DNA of 64,000 nt from Geodermatophilus aquaeductus (GCF_900182545.1 NZ_FXTJ01000005.1:62001-126000), one strand, 5' to 3'. Shown: positions 9,253-18,484, numbered from the stretch's first letter. The notes: a model not told the origin generated them from the letters alone. Translations and numbers: made by a program.

Positions 9253-9444
9253 TTACGCCAGGGCCGGCTCGGCCTTGTCGTGGGTCAGGCTGAGCAGCTC
9301 GTGGGCGATGACGGCGTCGCGCTGGGCCCGCAGCTCGGTCAGCTCCTGCTCCAGGCGGCGCACCTTGGCGCGCAGGGCCGCGTTCTCGTCCATCACGCGG
9401 AGCTCCGCGGGCGATACGACGGAACCGAAGAGGGCCTTGGCCAT
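9253..9444 (-). CDS. Small conserved coiled-coil protein (63 aa)
   Basis: The 63 residues begin MAKALFGSV. A predicted coiled coil of heptads (ENAALRAKVRRLEQELTE, about residues 19-40) follows, with a charged tail. No membrane segment or enzymatic motif is seen. The MAKAL- start plus leucine-zipper-like body resembles a small protein found widely in actinobacteria, whose function I do not know. GGAAAGG lies 11 bases before the ATG. It sits between acyP and smc, with 70 bases to smc. Confidence 0.75.
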   Translation of the reverse strand: MAKALFGSVVSPAELRVMDENAALRAKVRRLEQELTELRAQRDAVIAHELLSLTHDKAEPALA

Positions 9445-9595
9445 GGCGAAAACGGCCTTTCCGACAGCGAGAGGGGGTGCCCGCCGCCCCGGGAGGTCGG
9501 TCGGCGCGGGCTCGGTGTCCCCAGGGTGACACCCCCGGACACGCAGGTCAACGGCAGGAGCAGGGCGTCGCCGTGTCGGGGGGATGTCGTCTTCG

Positions 9596-9868
9596 TCACG
9601 CGGTGGTGAAGCCGTGTCCCCCCTGTACCGGGCGGTCCTCCGTCACCACGCCGGTCACCCGGCCGGGGGCGCCCGGTCCGTCGAGCGCGGCGACGACGGC
9701 GCGGACGTCGTCGGCCGGTCCCTCGAGCTCGACCTCGACGCGGCCGTCGGGCAGGTTGCGCGCCGATCCGGCCAGTCCGGCGTCCTCGGCCAGGCCGCGG
9801 ACGAACCAGCGGTAGCCGACGCCCTGCACGTGCCCGGAGACCGATACGGACACCCGGACATCGGTCAC
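9596..9868 (-). CDS. acyP: Acylphosphatase
   Basis: 90 residues, the normal length for an acylphosphatase hydrolysing carboxyl-phosphate bonds. The signature [21 protein letters not shown] (about residues 10-30) carries the phosphate-binding loop and catalytic Arg, and [17 protein letters not shown] supplies the catalytic Asn. The GTG start overlaps the mutM stop codon by 4 bases (GTGA), so translation is likely coupled. Confidence 0.95.
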   Translation of the reverse strand: MTDVRVSVSVSGHVQGVGYRWFVRGLAEDAGLAGSARNLPDGRVEVELEGPADDVRAVVAALDGPGAPGRVTGVVTEDRPVQGGHGFTTA

Positions 9869-10740
9869 GACCTGCGGCTCCTCGGCCGGGGCTGGCAGGT
9901 CGGGCAGCTGTAGCTCGACCGGTTCATGAACGACTCGCGGACGATCGGCGTCCCGCAGCGGGGGCAGGGGCGATCGGCCTGGCCGTAGACGGCGAGGAAC
10001 CGGGAGAAGTAGCCGCTCTGACCGTTGACGTCGACGTAGAGGGAGTCGAACGAGGTGCCGCCCTGCGCCAGCGCCTCCCCCAGCACGCTGCGCACGCCGT
10101 CGAGCAGGTCGGCGACCTGGGCGCTGGCCAGCCTGTCGGTGGGCCGGGTGCCGTGCAGGCGGGCCCGCCACAGCGACTCGTCGGCGTAGATGTTGCCGAC
10201 GCCGCCGATCAGCGTCTGGTCCAGCAGCGCCCGCTTGACCTCGGTGCGCCGCCGCCGCAGCGCCGCGGTGAAGGCCGCCTCGTCGAAGGAGGGGTCCAGC
10301 GGGTCGATGGCGATGTGCGCCAGGCGCTGCGGGATGCGCTCGCCGTCGGCCTCCTCGACCGCCAGCCCGCCGAAGGTGCGCTGGTCGACGAAGCGCAGCT
10401 CGCGGCCGCCGTCGGTGAAGGTGAACCGGGCGCGCAGGTGGGTCTCGTCGGGCTGGGACGGCTTCTCCACCAGCAGCTGCCCGCTCATGCCGAGGTGACC
10501 GACGAGCGCCCGGCCCGCGGGCGTGCCGTCGGGCTCGGCCAGCGGCAGCCACAGGTACTTGCCGCGGCGGTGCGCGGCGGTGAGGGTGCGGCCGGTGAGC
10601 GCGGCGACGAAGTGGTCGGTCCCCTCGAGGTGCCGGCGGACCGCACGCGGGTGGTGCACCTCGACGGCGGCCACGGTGCGCCCGGCGACCCAGCGCTCCA
10701 GGCCGCGCCGCACCACCTCGACCTCGGGCAGCTCGGGCAC
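9865..10740 (-). CDS. mutM: Formamidopyrimidine-DNA glycosylase (Fpg/MutM)
   Basis: A 291-residue bifunctional glycosylase/AP lyase that removes 8-oxoguanine. The catalytic N-terminal Pro-Glu is in [13 protein letters not shown]. The C-terminal zinc finger is CX2CX16CX2C (CPRCGTP...SYSCPTC, about 255-278). [18 protein letters not shown] is the helix-two-turn-helix signature. Three bases separate it from the rnc stop upstream, and its own stop overlaps the acyP start. Confidence 0.97.
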   Translation of the reverse strand: MPELPEVEVVRRGLERWVAGRTVAAVEVHHPRAVRRHLEGTDHFVAALTGRTLTAAHRRGKYLWLPLAEPDGTPAGRALVGHLGMSGQLLVEKPSQPDETHLRARFTFTDGGRELRFVDQRTFGGLAVEEADGERIPQRLAHIAIDPLDPSFDEAAFTAALRRRRTEVKRALLDQTLIGGVGNIYADESLWRARLHGTRPTDRLASAQVADLLDGVRSVLGEALAQGGTSFDSLYVDVNGQSGYFSRFLAVYGQADRPCPRCGTPIVRESFMNRSSYSCPTCQPRPRSRRS

Positions 10741-10743
10741 GGC

Positions 10744-11532
10744 TCAGCCCCCGGCGGGGGTCCGGCCGGCGGACGGCCCGCCGGCGGAGACGGCGTGCCA
10801 CGCGGCCTCGGCGGCCTCCTGCTCGGCGGCCTTCTTCGTGCGCCCGCTGCCGCGGCCGCGCACGACGCCGGCCAGCGACACGGCGGCGGTGAAGGTCTTG
10901 GCGTGCGGCGGGCCCTCGTCGGTGACGTCGTAGACGGGCGCGCCCAGGCCGTGGGCGGCGCCGAGCTCCTGGAGGCTGGTCTTCCAGTCCAGGCCGGCGC
11001 CGCGGGTTGCGGACTCCACCAGCAGCGGGTCGAACAGGCGGTGCACGATCGCGCCGGCCGCGGGGAGCCCCAGGCCCAGGTGGCACGCGCCGATGAGCGC
11101 CTCGAGGGCGTCGGCGAGGATCGAGTCCTTCTCCCGGCCCCCGGTGGTCTCCTCGCCGCGGCCGAGCAGCAGGTGCGGGCCGAGGCCCCCGGCACCCAGC
11201 CGCCGGGCGACGCCGGCCAGCGAGGTCATGTTGACCACCGAGGCGCGCAGCTTGGCCAGCCGCCCCTCGGGGAGGTCGGGCTGGCTGCGGTAGAGCTCGT
11301 CGGTGACGACCAGGCCGAGGACCGCGTCACCCAGGAACTCCAGGCGCTCGTTCGTCGGCAGGCCACCGTTCTCGTACGCGTACGAGCGGTGGGTCAGCGC
11401 CAACGCCAGCAGGCCGCCGGGCAGCTCGACGCCGAGGGCGTCGAGCAGCCAGGCGGCCGCGCGGTCGGCGTGGGCCTGCCCCGCCGGCGAGCCGCCGTCG
11501 GGGATCACCGGCGTGCGGGTACCGCTGCCCAC
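10744..11532 (-). CDS. rnc: Ribonuclease III
   Basis: A 262-residue double-strand-specific endonuclease for rRNA and mRNA processing. The signature [15 protein letters not shown] lies near residues 60-74, with the second acidic cluster [15 protein letters not shown] near 125. A C-terminal dsRNA-binding domain begins near 175 ([14 protein letters not shown]...). The GTG start has no clear ribosome site. It lies 25 bases downstream of rpmF, in the yceD-rpmF-rnc-mutM-acyP series common to actinobacteria. Confidence 0.96.
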   Translation of the reverse strand: MGSGTRTPVIPDGGSPAGQAHADRAAAWLLDALGVELPGGLLALALTHRSYAYENGGLPTNERLEFLGDAVLGLVVTDELYRSQPDLPEGRLAKLRASVVNMTSLAGVARRLGAGGLGPHLLLGRGEETTGGREKDSILADALEALIGACHLGLGLPAAGAIVHRLFDPLLVESATRGAGLDWKTSLQELGAAHGLGAPVYDVTDEGPPHAKTFTAAVSLAGVVRGRGSGRTKKAAEQEAAEAAWHAVSAGGPSAGRTPAGG

Positions 11533-11557
11533 CCCAGGTGTCCGGGTCAGTGCCGGG

Positions 11558-11737
11558 TCAGACCGACAGGACCTGACGGCCGGCGTGCTGGCCGCAGTTC
11601 GGGCAGGCCTGGTGCGGCGGCTTGAGCTGGCCGCAGGCGCGGTTCGGGCACGGCGAGAGCGTGGGGGCGGTCGCCTTCCACTGCGACCGGCGGGCGCGGG
11701 TGTTGGCGCGGGACATCTTCCGCTTCGGGACGGCCAC
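11558..11737 (-). CDS. rpmF: Ribosomal protein bL32
   Basis: 59 residues starting [20 protein letters not shown], the bL32 hallmark. It is too short to be obvious among larger frames, but it lies exactly between yceD and rnc as expected. AGGAGA inside the end of the yceD frame serves its GTG start, only 2 bases after the yceD stop. It keeps four cysteines (C30, C35, C45, C48), so it is a zinc-containing C+ form. The first pair is C-X4-C instead of the usual C-X2-C. Confidence 0.96.
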   Translation of the reverse strand: MAVPKRKMSRANTRARRSQWKATAPTLSPCPNRACGQLKPPHQACPNCGQHAGRQVLSV

Positions 11738-11739
11738 GG

Positions 11740-12360
11740 TCAGTTCTCCTCAGGGTCGCCCGGACGGTCGGTGACCGCTCCGGTGGTGAAACGGCCGGCG
11801 AGGCCGGCCCAGCGGGGGTCGACCAGCTCGTGGGAGTGGTCGTCCGGCAGGTCGTCGAGGCGCTGGCCGCAGCCGGAGCACAGGCCGGCACAGTCCTCGG
11901 AGCAGGTGGGCGAGAGGGGCAGGGCCAGGACGACGGTGTCGCGGACCATCGGCTCGAGGTCGATGCGCTCACCCTCGACGAGGCGGACCTCGTCCTCCTC
12001 GCTGGTGGCCTCCGTGGTGCTGCCCGAGTAGGCGTAGAGCTCCTGGACGTCGAGCTCGAGGGTGTCCTCGACCGGGTCCAGGCAGCGCGCGCACTGGCCC
12101 TCGACGGGCACCTCGACGTCGCCGGAGACGAGCACGCCCTCCATGACCGACTCCAGGCGCAGCCGCAGGTGCACCGGTGCGCCCTCGGGCACGCCGATCA
12201 GCTCGAGCCGCCAGCCCGCGGGCGCGGGCAGGGTGCGGTCGAGCTCCTGCATCGAGCCGGCGCGGCGGCCGAGCTCGCGCAGTTCCACGGCCCAGGGATT
12301 GACGGCGGGACGCCGGGCGTCCGGGGACGCGGCGCCTGAGCGGTGCGGTGCGGCAGACAT
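11740..12360 (-). CDS. YceD family (DUF177) protein
   Basis: 206 residues of the DUF177/YceD family, which always travels with rpmF and is linked to 23S rRNA accumulation. [18 protein letters not shown] is the N-terminal conserved stretch, [22 protein letters not shown] the central motif, and a Cys-rich [14 protein letters not shown] lies near residues 162-175. The ATG at 12360 follows a poorly conserved, unrelated-looking upstream frame. Confidence 0.9.
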   Translation of the reverse strand: MSAAPHRSGAASPDARRPAVNPWAVELRELGRRAGSMQELDRTLPAPAGWRLELIGVPEGAPVHLRLRLESVMEGVLVSGDVEVPVEGQCARCLDPVEDTLELDVQELYAYSGSTTEATSEEDEVRLVEGERIDLEPMVRDTVVLALPLSPTCSEDCAGLCSGCGQRLDDLPDDHSHELVDPRWAGLAGRFTTGAVTDRPGDPEEN

Positions 12361-12427
12361 GTCGGTACTCGCGGTCGTCAGTGGGAGGGGATCCGGTCCG
12401 GGGAGGTCACCGGTGGACCAGCAACCG

Positions 12428-12433
12428 AGACTA
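12428..12433 (-). promoter_or_regulatory. Possible -10 element for the yceD-rpmF-rnc operon
   Basis: TAGTCT on the minus strand, about 67 bases before the yceD ATG, fits the actinobacterial TAnnnT pattern. No convincing -35 is seen at 17-18 bases, so this is tentative. Confidence 0.3.
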
Positions 12434-12480
12434 CCCGATCCGCGCCAGTCGCCGTCCGCCCCGGTGAGGGACCGGAGGCG

Positions 12481-12537
12481 GCCCCGCTGCAGGGTCCCGC
12501 GCCGAGCGTCAGCGAGGCGTGGGGGGCAGCGGGGTCC
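12481..12537 (-). terminator. Possible terminator after the SepIVA-like gene
   Basis: GCCCCGCTGC (12481-12490) pairs with GCAGCGGGGT (about 12526-12535). The loop can itself fold. It starts 3 bases after the stop codon at 12540. There is no T-run. Confidence 0.45.
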
Positions 12538-12539
12538 TT

Positions 12540-13229
12540 CTAGGGCTCGCGGAGGGTCTCGCGCGCCTTCTCGACCGAGCGCAGCATCCGCTCGAGGGTG
12601 GTGCCGAAGTCGGCCAGCCGGGTGTCGACGTACTCGTCGACCTCGGCGCGCATCCGGTTGACCTCGGCGACGGTCTGCGCGCCGAGCTCGTCGGAGCGGC
12701 TCACCGCGCCGCGGTAGACCTCGGTCTCGGTGACCAGCCGCTCGTGCTCGGCCTGCGCGGCGGCGAGCATCTCCGCCTGCTGCGCCTGCGCGTCGGCGAG
12801 CACCGCCTCGTGGTGGGCCTGCGCCTCGGCGACCAGCCGGTCGGCCTCCGCCTCGGCCTGGGCCAGCAGGCCCTCGGCCTCGGCCTGGGCGCGGGCGAGG
12901 ATCTCGTCGCGCTGCCGGCGGGCGGTGCCCAGGACCTCCTCGCGCTGGCGGCGCGCGGCGGCGACCAGCCGGTCGGCCTCCTCGCGCGTGCGGCCGGTGA
13001 GCTGCTCGGCCTCGGCCTGCGCCTGCTCGAGGATCTCGGTGCGCTGCTCGACGATCGCGCCGGCGGCGTGCACCTCGTCGGGCAGGTTCTCCCGCAGGTC
13101 GTCGAGCAGGTCGAGCAGGTGGTCGCGCGGCACCATGCACGAGCCCGACATGGGCACGCTGCGGGCGTTCTCGATGACCCGGCTGAGCTCGTCGACGGTC
13201 TCGTAGAGCCGGTACACGACCTCGGTCAC
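12540..13229 (-). CDS. SepIVA-like / DivIVA-type septal coiled-coil protein
   Basis: 229 residues. A short N-terminal head (MTEVVYRLYETVDELSRVIENA) is followed by a long, nearly continuous Ala/Glu/Gln/Arg coiled coil with repeated AQAEAE units (about residues 70-195). There is no membrane segment. Position next to yceD-rpmF-rnc matches mycobacterial sepIVA, an essential septum factor in the DivIVA family. The GTG start overlaps the coaD stop by 4 bases. The ortholog assignment rests on synteny and architecture, as coiled coils give weak sequence support. Confidence 0.75.
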   Translation of the reverse strand: MTEVVYRLYETVDELSRVIENARSVPMSGSCMVPRDHLLDLLDDLRENLPDEVHAAGAIVEQRTEILEQAQAEAEQLTGRTREEADRLVAAARRQREEVLGTARRQRDEILARAQAEAEGLLAQAEAEADRLVAEAQAHHEAVLADAQAQQAEMLAAAQAEHERLVTETEVYRGAVSRSDELGAQTVAEVNRMRAEVDEYVDTRLADFGTTLERMLRSVEKARETLREP

Positions 13230-13705
13230 GACTCTGCCCGCTTGGCCAGGAGCCGGTCGAGGACGCCCTTGGGCACCAGGCGGGAGACGTCGCCGCCGAA
13301 GGTCGCGATCTGCTTGACCAGGCTGGAGGACAGGTGCCCGACCTGCGGGGCGGTGGGCACGAACAGCGTCTCGATGCCGGCCAGCTCGCGGTTCATCTGC
13401 GCCATCTGCAGCTCGTACTCGAAGTCGCCGACCGCCCGCAGGCCCTTGACCACCACCGGGATGTCGTGGGCCAGGCAGTAGTCGACCAGCAGGCCGCTGA
13501 AGCTGTCGACGACGACGTTCGGCAGGTCGGCGACCGCCTCGCGCAGCAGTTCCATGCGCTCGTCGACGGTGAACAGCCCGGCCTTGCCGGGGTTGACCAG
13601 CACGGCGACCACGAGTTCGTCGTAGAGCGCGGCGGCCCGGGCGATGACGTCGACGTGGCCGTTGGTCACCGGGTCGAAGGACCCGGGACACACCGCTCGC
13701 CTCAC
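13226..13705 (-). CDS. coaD: Phosphopantetheine adenylyltransferase
   Basis: A 159-residue enzyme that transfers AMP to 4-phosphopantetheine, the penultimate step of CoA synthesis. PGSFDPVTNGHVDVI (7-21) contains the nucleotidyltransferase T/NxGH motif with His18. The C-terminal LSSSLVKQIATFGGDVSRLVP matches the ISSTxVR/K-type motif. The GTG start overlaps the rsmD stop (GTGA), and its own stop overlaps the next start in the same way. Confidence 0.97.
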   Translation of the reverse strand: MRRAVCPGSFDPVTNGHVDVIARAAALYDELVVAVLVNPGKAGLFTVDERMELLREAVADLPNVVVDSFSGLLVDYCLAHDIPVVVKGLRAVGDFEYELQMAQMNRELAGIETLFVPTAPQVGHLSSSLVKQIATFGGDVSRLVPKGVLDRLLAKRAES

Positions 13706-14256
13706 GGGAGGCGACCGTACCGGAGCAGGGCCTCTCCGTAGCGGCGGTCGCGGATCCCGGTGAGGGGTGTCGGCCACCCGAACGGCTCCCCGCGGGAGGA
13801 CCGCTCGACGACGACGACCGCGTCCGGGGCGAGCCACCCGCCCGTGACCAGCGCGGCGAGCACGCCGCGCACCTCCTCGTCGGGGACGGCGTAGGGCGGG
13901 TCGGCGAGCACGAGGTCGAAGCGGGCCGGCGGCGCGCCGCCGACGACGGTGGGCACCGACCCGGAGACCACGCGCGCGCCGGGCAGGCCGACGGCGGCGA
14001 CGTTGGCGCGCAGCACCGGCAGCACCCGCTGCCCGTTCTCGACGAGCACAACCTCAGCCGCGCCACGGGAGAGCGCCTCGAGGCCGAGCGCCCCGGAGCC
14101 GGCGTAGAGGTCGAGGACGCGGGCGCCCTCGAGGTCGAGCAGCGTGCACAGGCTGTTGAACAGGGCCTCGCGGGCGCGGTCCCCGGTGGGCCGCACACCG
14201 CTGGGCGGCACCTTGAGCCGCCGTCCCCCGGCGACGCCGGAGATCAGCCGTGTCAC
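13702..14256 (-). CDS. rsmD: 16S rRNA (guanine(966)-N2)-methyltransferase RsmD
   Basis: 184 residues. The SAM-binding motif is VLDLYAGSGALGLEALSRG (about 47-65) and the N6/N2 methyltransferase catalytic motif is LADPPYAVP (about 117-125). The N-terminus RLISGVAGGRRLKVPP is typical of RsmD. The start is GTG with GGGAGG upstream. The pair rsmD-coaD is conserved across bacteria and here is translationally coupled. Confidence 0.96.
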   Translation of the reverse strand: MTRLISGVAGGRRLKVPPSGVRPTGDRAREALFNSLCTLLDLEGARVLDLYAGSGALGLEALSRGAAEVVLVENGQRVLPVLRANVAAVGLPGARVVSGSVPTVVGGAPPARFDLVLADPPYAVPDEEVRGVLAALVTGGWLAPDAVVVVERSSRGEPFGWPTPLTGIRDRRYGEALLRYGRLP

Positions 14257-14269
14257 CCGCCCGCCTCCC

Positions 14270-16465
14270 TCAGGCCTTCTCGAGGTACGTCGCGCGCTCG
14301 TCGGTGGCCAGCGCGGCGACCTCGGCGGCCAGGCCCGGGTGGTCGGCCAGCCCGCCGCCGGTGGCCAGCAGCCCGGTCGCCTCGGCGCGGGCGGTGGCGA
14401 TGAGCTCCTCGTCCTCGAGCAGCGACAGCAGCCGCAGCGTCGAGCGCTTGCCGGACTGGGCGGCGCCGAGCACGTCGCCCTCGCGGCGGGTCTCGAGGTC
14501 CAGGCGGGCCAGCTCGAAGCCGTCGGAGGTGCCGGCCACCGCGGCCAGCCGCTGCCCGGTCGCCGTCGTCTGGCGGGCCTCGGTGACCAGCAGGCACAGG
14601 CCCCGGTGCTTCCCGCGGGCCACCCGGCCACGCAGCTGGTGCAGCTGGCTGACGCCGAAGCGGTCGGCGTCCATGACGACCATCACGGTGGCGTTGGGCA
14701 CGTCGACGCCGACCTCGACGACCGTCGTCGCGACGAGGACCTGCGTTCCTCCGGACGCGAAGGCACGCATGCGCGCCTCCTTGTCCTCGGGCGTCAGGCG
14801 TCCGTGCAGGACGTCGATGCGCAGGCCGGCCAGCGGGCCCTCGCGCAGCGCCTCGGCGACGTCGAGCACGGCCAGCGGCGGGCGCCGGTCGTCGTCACCC
14901 GCTCCCTTCTCCGGGGCGCCGTCGGCGTCGTCGGGGGCCTCGGTGTCGTCGGTGCCGGTGTCGTCGTCGCCGATCCGCGGGCAGACGACGTAGGCCTGCC
15001 GGCCGGCGTCGACCTCCTCCCGCAGCCGCTCCCAGGCGCGGTCGAGCCAGGCCGGCTTGTCGCTGACCGGGACCACCGAGCTGGCCACGCCGCCGCGGCC
15101 GCTGGGCAGCTGGCGCAGCACCGAGGTCTCCAGGTCGCCGTAGACGGTCATGGCGACCGTGCGCGGGATCGGCGTGGCGGTCATGACCAGCACGTGCGGC
15201 GGGCGGGTGCCCTTGGCGCGCAGGGCGTCACGCTGCTCGACGCCGAAGCGGTGCTGCTCGTCGACGACGACCAGGCCGAGGTCGGCGAAGTCGACGCCCT
15301 CCTGCAGGAGCGCGTGGGTGCCGACGACGATCCCGGCGCTGCCGTCGGCCACGGCGGCGCGCGCGGCCCGGCGGGCGGCGGCCTTGAGCGAGCCGGTGAG
15401 CAGCACGACCTTCGTCCCCGCGGGGTCGCCGTCGAGCTCGCCGGCGCGGGCCAGCGGGCCGAGCATCGCCGAGATGCTGCGGGCGTGCTGCGCGGCGAGC
15501 ACCTCGGTGGGCGCCAGCAGCGCGGCCTGCCCGCCGGCGTCGACGACCTGCGCCATCGCCCGCAGCGCGACGACGGTCTTGCCCGAGCCGACCTCGCCCT
15601 GCAGCAGCCGGTGCATGGGGTGGTCGCGGGACAGCTCGGCGGCGAGCTCCTCCCCCACGTCGCGCTGGCCCTCGGTCAGGGCGAAGGGCAGCGCGGCGTC
15701 GACGGCGTCGAGCAGGCCGCCGCTGCTGCGCGGGCGGGCGGTGCCCGGCTCCAGGGCGGCGGCGCGGCGGCGGGCGGCGAGCACCAGCTGCAGGATCAGC
15801 GCCTCGTCCCACTTCAGCCGCTCCGCGGCGCGCTCGACGTCGTCGGCGGTGGTGGGCCGGTGGATGTCGAGGAGGGCGGCGGGGAGGCTCAGCAGGCCGT
15901 GGCGGGTGCGCAGGTCCTCCGGCAGCGGGTCCTCGACGAAGCCGAACCCGCCGGAGGCGTCGAGCAGCAGGCGGACCGACTTCTGGATCACCCAGCTGGA
16001 GACGTCCTTGCTGGCCGGGTAGATCGGGATGAGCGCGCGGGCCCAGTCCTCGTCGTCGTCACCGGTGATGAGGTGGAAGTCGGGGTGGGCGAACTGCTTG
16101 CTGTTGCGGTACTGGCCGACCGTGCCGGCGAACAGCCCCCAGGCGCCCTGCTGGAGCTGGCCGTGCCGCCGGTTGAAGAACACCAGCTGCATCTCACCGG
16201 CGCCGTCGCCCACGGTGACCTCGGTGAGCGTGCCGGGCCGGCTGCGCATCTTGCGGCTGACCACCCGGCGCACCTGGGCCAGCACGGTGACGCGGTCCCC
16301 GACCTGCAGGTCGTCGAGGCGGGTCATCTCACCGCGCGTGGCGTAGCGCCGCGGGTAGTGGCGCAGCAGGTCGCGGACGGTCCGCAGCTCGAGGGACTCG
16401 GCCATCGCCTTGGCCGTCTTGGCGCCCAGCACGCGCGCCAGGTCGGTGTCCAGGGTCACCGCCAC
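14270..16465 (-). CDS. recG: ATP-dependent DNA helicase RecG
   Basis: 731 residues. An N-terminal wedge/OB domain (about 60-160, RYATRGEMTRLDDLQVGDRVTV) precedes a superfamily-2 helicase core: Walker A GEVGSGKT, motif II VVDEQHRFGV, motif III VMTATPIPRT and motif VI HQLRGRVARG. An acidic Asp-rich insert (GDDDTGTDDTEAPDDADG) sits between the helicase lobes. RecG reverses stalled forks and processes Holliday-type junctions. GGAG lies 6 bases before the chosen GTG. The DAK-domain gene ends 2 bases upstream. Confidence 0.96.
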   Translation of the reverse strand: MAVTLDTDLARVLGAKTAKAMAESLELRTVRDLLRHYPRRYATRGEMTRLDDLQVGDRVTVLAQVRRVVSRKMRSRPGTLTEVTVGDGAGEMQLVFFNRRHGQLQQGAWGLFAGTVGQYRNSKQFAHPDFHLITGDDDEDWARALIPIYPASKDVSSWVIQKSVRLLLDASGGFGFVEDPLPEDLRTRHGLLSLPAALLDIHRPTTADDVERAAERLKWDEALILQLVLAARRRAAALEPGTARPRSSGGLLDAVDAALPFALTEGQRDVGEELAAELSRDHPMHRLLQGEVGSGKTVVALRAMAQVVDAGGQAALLAPTEVLAAQHARSISAMLGPLARAGELDGDPAGTKVVLLTGSLKAAARRAARAAVADGSAGIVVGTHALLQEGVDFADLGLVVVDEQHRFGVEQRDALRAKGTRPPHVLVMTATPIPRTVAMTVYGDLETSVLRQLPSGRGGVASSVVPVSDKPAWLDRAWERLREEVDAGRQAYVVCPRIGDDDTGTDDTEAPDDADGAPEKGAGDDDRRPPLAVLDVAEALREGPLAGLRIDVLHGRLTPEDKEARMRAFASGGTQVLVATTVVEVGVDVPNATVMVVMDADRFGVSQLHQLRGRVARGKHRGLCLLVTEARQTTATGQRLAAVAGTSDGFELARLDLETRREGDVLGAAQSGKRSTLRLLSLLEDEELIATARAEATGLLATGGGLADHPGLAAEVAALATDERATYLEKA

Positions 16466-16467
16466 GA

Positions 16468-18060
16468 CTACTCCACCCCCACCTGCAGCGGGATCACCGC
16501 GCCGGCGTCGTACCGGACGACCTCGACCGTCGGGTGGGCGCCGGCCAGGTGCGCGCAGACCGTGTCGCCGAGCGCGGGGTCGGGGCCGACGACGAGCGTC
16601 GCCATCTCCCCGCCGGCCGACAGCAGCCGGTCGAGCAGCTCGCAGGCCACCGCCGCGAGGCCCTGGCCCACCACCACGACGTCGCCCTCGGCCGAGCCCA
16701 GCGCGTCGCCGGGCCGGCAGGGCCCGGCCATGGTGAGCGCCTCCTGCTCGGCGACGGTGACCTCGGCCCAGCGCGTCGCGGCGGCGGCCTCGGCCATCGC
16801 GATGACGTCGTCGCCGAAGCGGCGGGCGGGGTCGGCGACGGCGATCGCGGCCAGCCCCTGCACCGGGGACCGGGTGGGGACGACGGCGACGTCGCGGCCG
16901 GCCTCGCGGGCGCGGTCGGCGGCGCGGGCGGCCACCGGCGTCAGCGCGGGGTCGTTGGGCAGCACGACGACGTCGCCGGCCCCGGAGGCGAGGAGCTCGG
17001 CCAGGATCTCGTCCTCGTCGACCCCGCCGGGACCGCACGGGACCACCCGCACGCCCTCGCCGGAGAACAGCTGCGCCAGGCCCTCGCCGGGGACGACCGC
17101 GACGACGGCGCGCAGCCCGGGCACCGGGGCGGCCGGGCGGACCGGCGCCAGCGGGGTCACCGCGATGGCGTGCGGCCGGCCGGCCTCGATGCCGGCCTCG
17201 ATGGCGCCGCCGACGTCGTTGGTGTGCACGTGCACGTTCCACTGCCGGCCCGCCGGGGTGTCGACGCCGACGACCACCAGGCTGTCGCCGAGAGCGGCCA
17301 GCCGGCCGTGCAGGACGGCGACGGAGGCCTCGTCGGCGTCGGCGAGCAGGTACTGCACCTCGCTGCCGGGGCCGGGCGGGGGCTGGTGCGGCACCGCCGC
17401 GGGGTCGGCCGGGCGGGTGCGGCGCGGCACGAGCGGCGGACGGGCCGGCTCGACGCCGGTGACGGTGGCCACGAGCGCGTCGAGGACCACGCAGAACCCG
17501 GCGCCGCCGGCGTCGACCACCCCGGCGGTGCGCAGCGCGTCGAGCTGGCCGGGCGTGGCCTCCAGCGCGGTGCGCGCGCCGTCGGCCGCGGCGGTGACGA
17601 CGTCGGCCAGGGCGGTGCGCCCGTCGGCGACGGCGGTGACGGCGGCCTCGGCCCCGGCGCGGGCGACGGTGAGCAGCGTCCCCTCCTCCGGGTCGGCGAC
17701 CGCGGAGTAGGCGGTGTCGGCGGCCTTCTGCAGCGCCGCGGCGAGGTCGGGGCCGTCGGCGGGCTCGCGGCCGGCGAGCTGGTCGGACAGGCCGCGCAGG
17801 AGCTGGGCGAGGATCGTGCCGCTGTTGCCCCGGGCCCCGAGGACGGCGCCGCGGGTCAGCGCGGTCCAGGCCGACTCGCCGTCGGCCGCGTCGAGCTCGG
17901 CGACGGCGGCCTGCGCGGTGAGCAGCAGGTTGGTGCCGGTGTCGCCGTCGGGCACGGGGAACACGTTGAGGTCGTCGAGGCGGCCGCGGGCTCCGGACAG
18001 CGCCGTGACCGCGGCGCGGCACCACTGGCCGACCGCGGCGTCGTCGAGCGCCTGGAGCAC
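16468..18060 (-). CDS. DAK2-domain kinase, FakA-like
   Basis: 530 residues. The N-terminal DAK2 ATP-binding domain (about 1-200) has LNVFPVPDGDTGTNLLLT (residues 30-47) and LGARGNSGTILAQLLRGLS. The C-terminal half resembles the FakA/YloV C-terminal domain. FakA phosphorylates fatty acids bound by FakB (DegV proteins) for lipid synthesis; no fakB is in this window. The arrangement DAK protein-recG, divergent from rpmB, is widespread. The GTG start lacks a clear ribosome site, with GCAGG 12 bases upstream. Confidence 0.88.
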   Translation of the reverse strand: MLQALDDAAVGQWCRAAVTALSGARGRLDDLNVFPVPDGDTGTNLLLTAQAAVAELDAADGESAWTALTRGAVLGARGNSGTILAQLLRGLSDQLAGREPADGPDLAAALQKAADTAYSAVADPEEGTLLTVARAGAEAAVTAVADGRTALADVVTAAADGARTALEATPGQLDALRTAGVVDAGGAGFCVVLDALVATVTGVEPARPPLVPRRTRPADPAAVPHQPPPGPGSEVQYLLADADEASVAVLHGRLAALGDSLVVVGVDTPAGRQWNVHVHTNDVGGAIEAGIEAGRPHAIAVTPLAPVRPAAPVPGLRAVVAVVPGEGLAQLFSGEGVRVVPCGPGGVDEDEILAELLASGAGDVVVLPNDPALTPVAARAADRAREAGRDVAVVPTRSPVQGLAAIAVADPARRFGDDVIAMAEAAAATRWAEVTVAEQEALTMAGPCRPGDALGSAEGDVVVVGQGLAAVACELLDRLLSAGGEMATLVVGPDPALGDTVCAHLAGAHPTVEVVRYDAGAVIPLQVGVE

Positions 18061-18135
18061 GGCCGGAGGGTACCTGCGGGAACCGACGGCGCCCGGCCAC
18101 CGGCGACCTCGGCGACGGTCTCCCCGGCGAGCGGT

Positions 18136-18141
18136 TAGACT
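18136..18141 (+). promoter_or_regulatory. Possible -10 element for rpmB
   Basis: TAGACT lies about 70 bases before the rpmB start in the divergent gap with the DAK gene. It fits a TAnnnT -10; the -35 region is not obvious. Confidence 0.35.
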
Positions 18142-18210
18142 GGTCGACGGTCTTCCGGTGGCCGTCTGTGCGCCGCCGTCTTTCGAACGATTCTCTGGGA
18201 GTGATCCACC

Positions 18211-18402
18211 GTGGCTGCCGTGTGCGATGTCTGTGGCAAGGGGCCCGGTTTCGGTATGTCGGTGTCGCACTCGCACCGCCGCACGCCGCGCCGTTGGAAC
18301 CCGAACATCCAGTCGGTGCGGGCGCTCGTCGCCCCCGGCAACCGCAAGCGCATCAACGCCTGCACCTCGTGCATCCGCGCCGGCAAGGTCGCCCGCGCGT
18401 AG
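18211..18402 (+). CDS. rpmB: Ribosomal protein bL28
   Basis: 63 residues: [32 protein letters not shown] is diagnostic of bL28. Two CxxC pairs (C5/C8 and the CTSC near 51-54) mark the zinc-containing C+ form. CTGGGAG lies about 10 bases before the GTG start. It is divergent from the DAK-recG operon and followed by a strong hairpin, so it is monocistronic. Confidence 0.97.
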   Translation: MAAVCDVCGKGPGFGMSVSHSHRRTPRRWNPNIQSVRALVAPGNRKRINACTSCIRAGKVARA

Positions 18403-18453
18403 TGCGCCCGGGCGGGACCCCCGCCCCTGAGCACGCCCCGGCCCCGCCCGGGC

Positions 18454-18484
18454 GGACCCCGGAGGTCGACGGCCTCCGGGGTCC
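18454..18484. terminator. Strong hairpin terminator between rpmB and the kinase-like gene
   Basis: A 12-bp perfect stem GGACCCCGGAGG/CCTCCGGGGTCC with a 7-base loop is followed on the plus strand by TTCG. It lies between convergent genes, so it may serve both. Confidence 0.8.

Noticed and set aside
5712-9293. 1193-residue open frame opposite smc
   Set aside because: It is the antisense of the SMC coiled coils, with Gly/Leu/Arg bias from high GC and no domain.
14144-17710. 1188-residue plus-strand frame opposite recG and the DAK gene
   Set aside because: GC-driven shadow without motifs; recG and DAK2 motifs are unambiguous on the minus strand.
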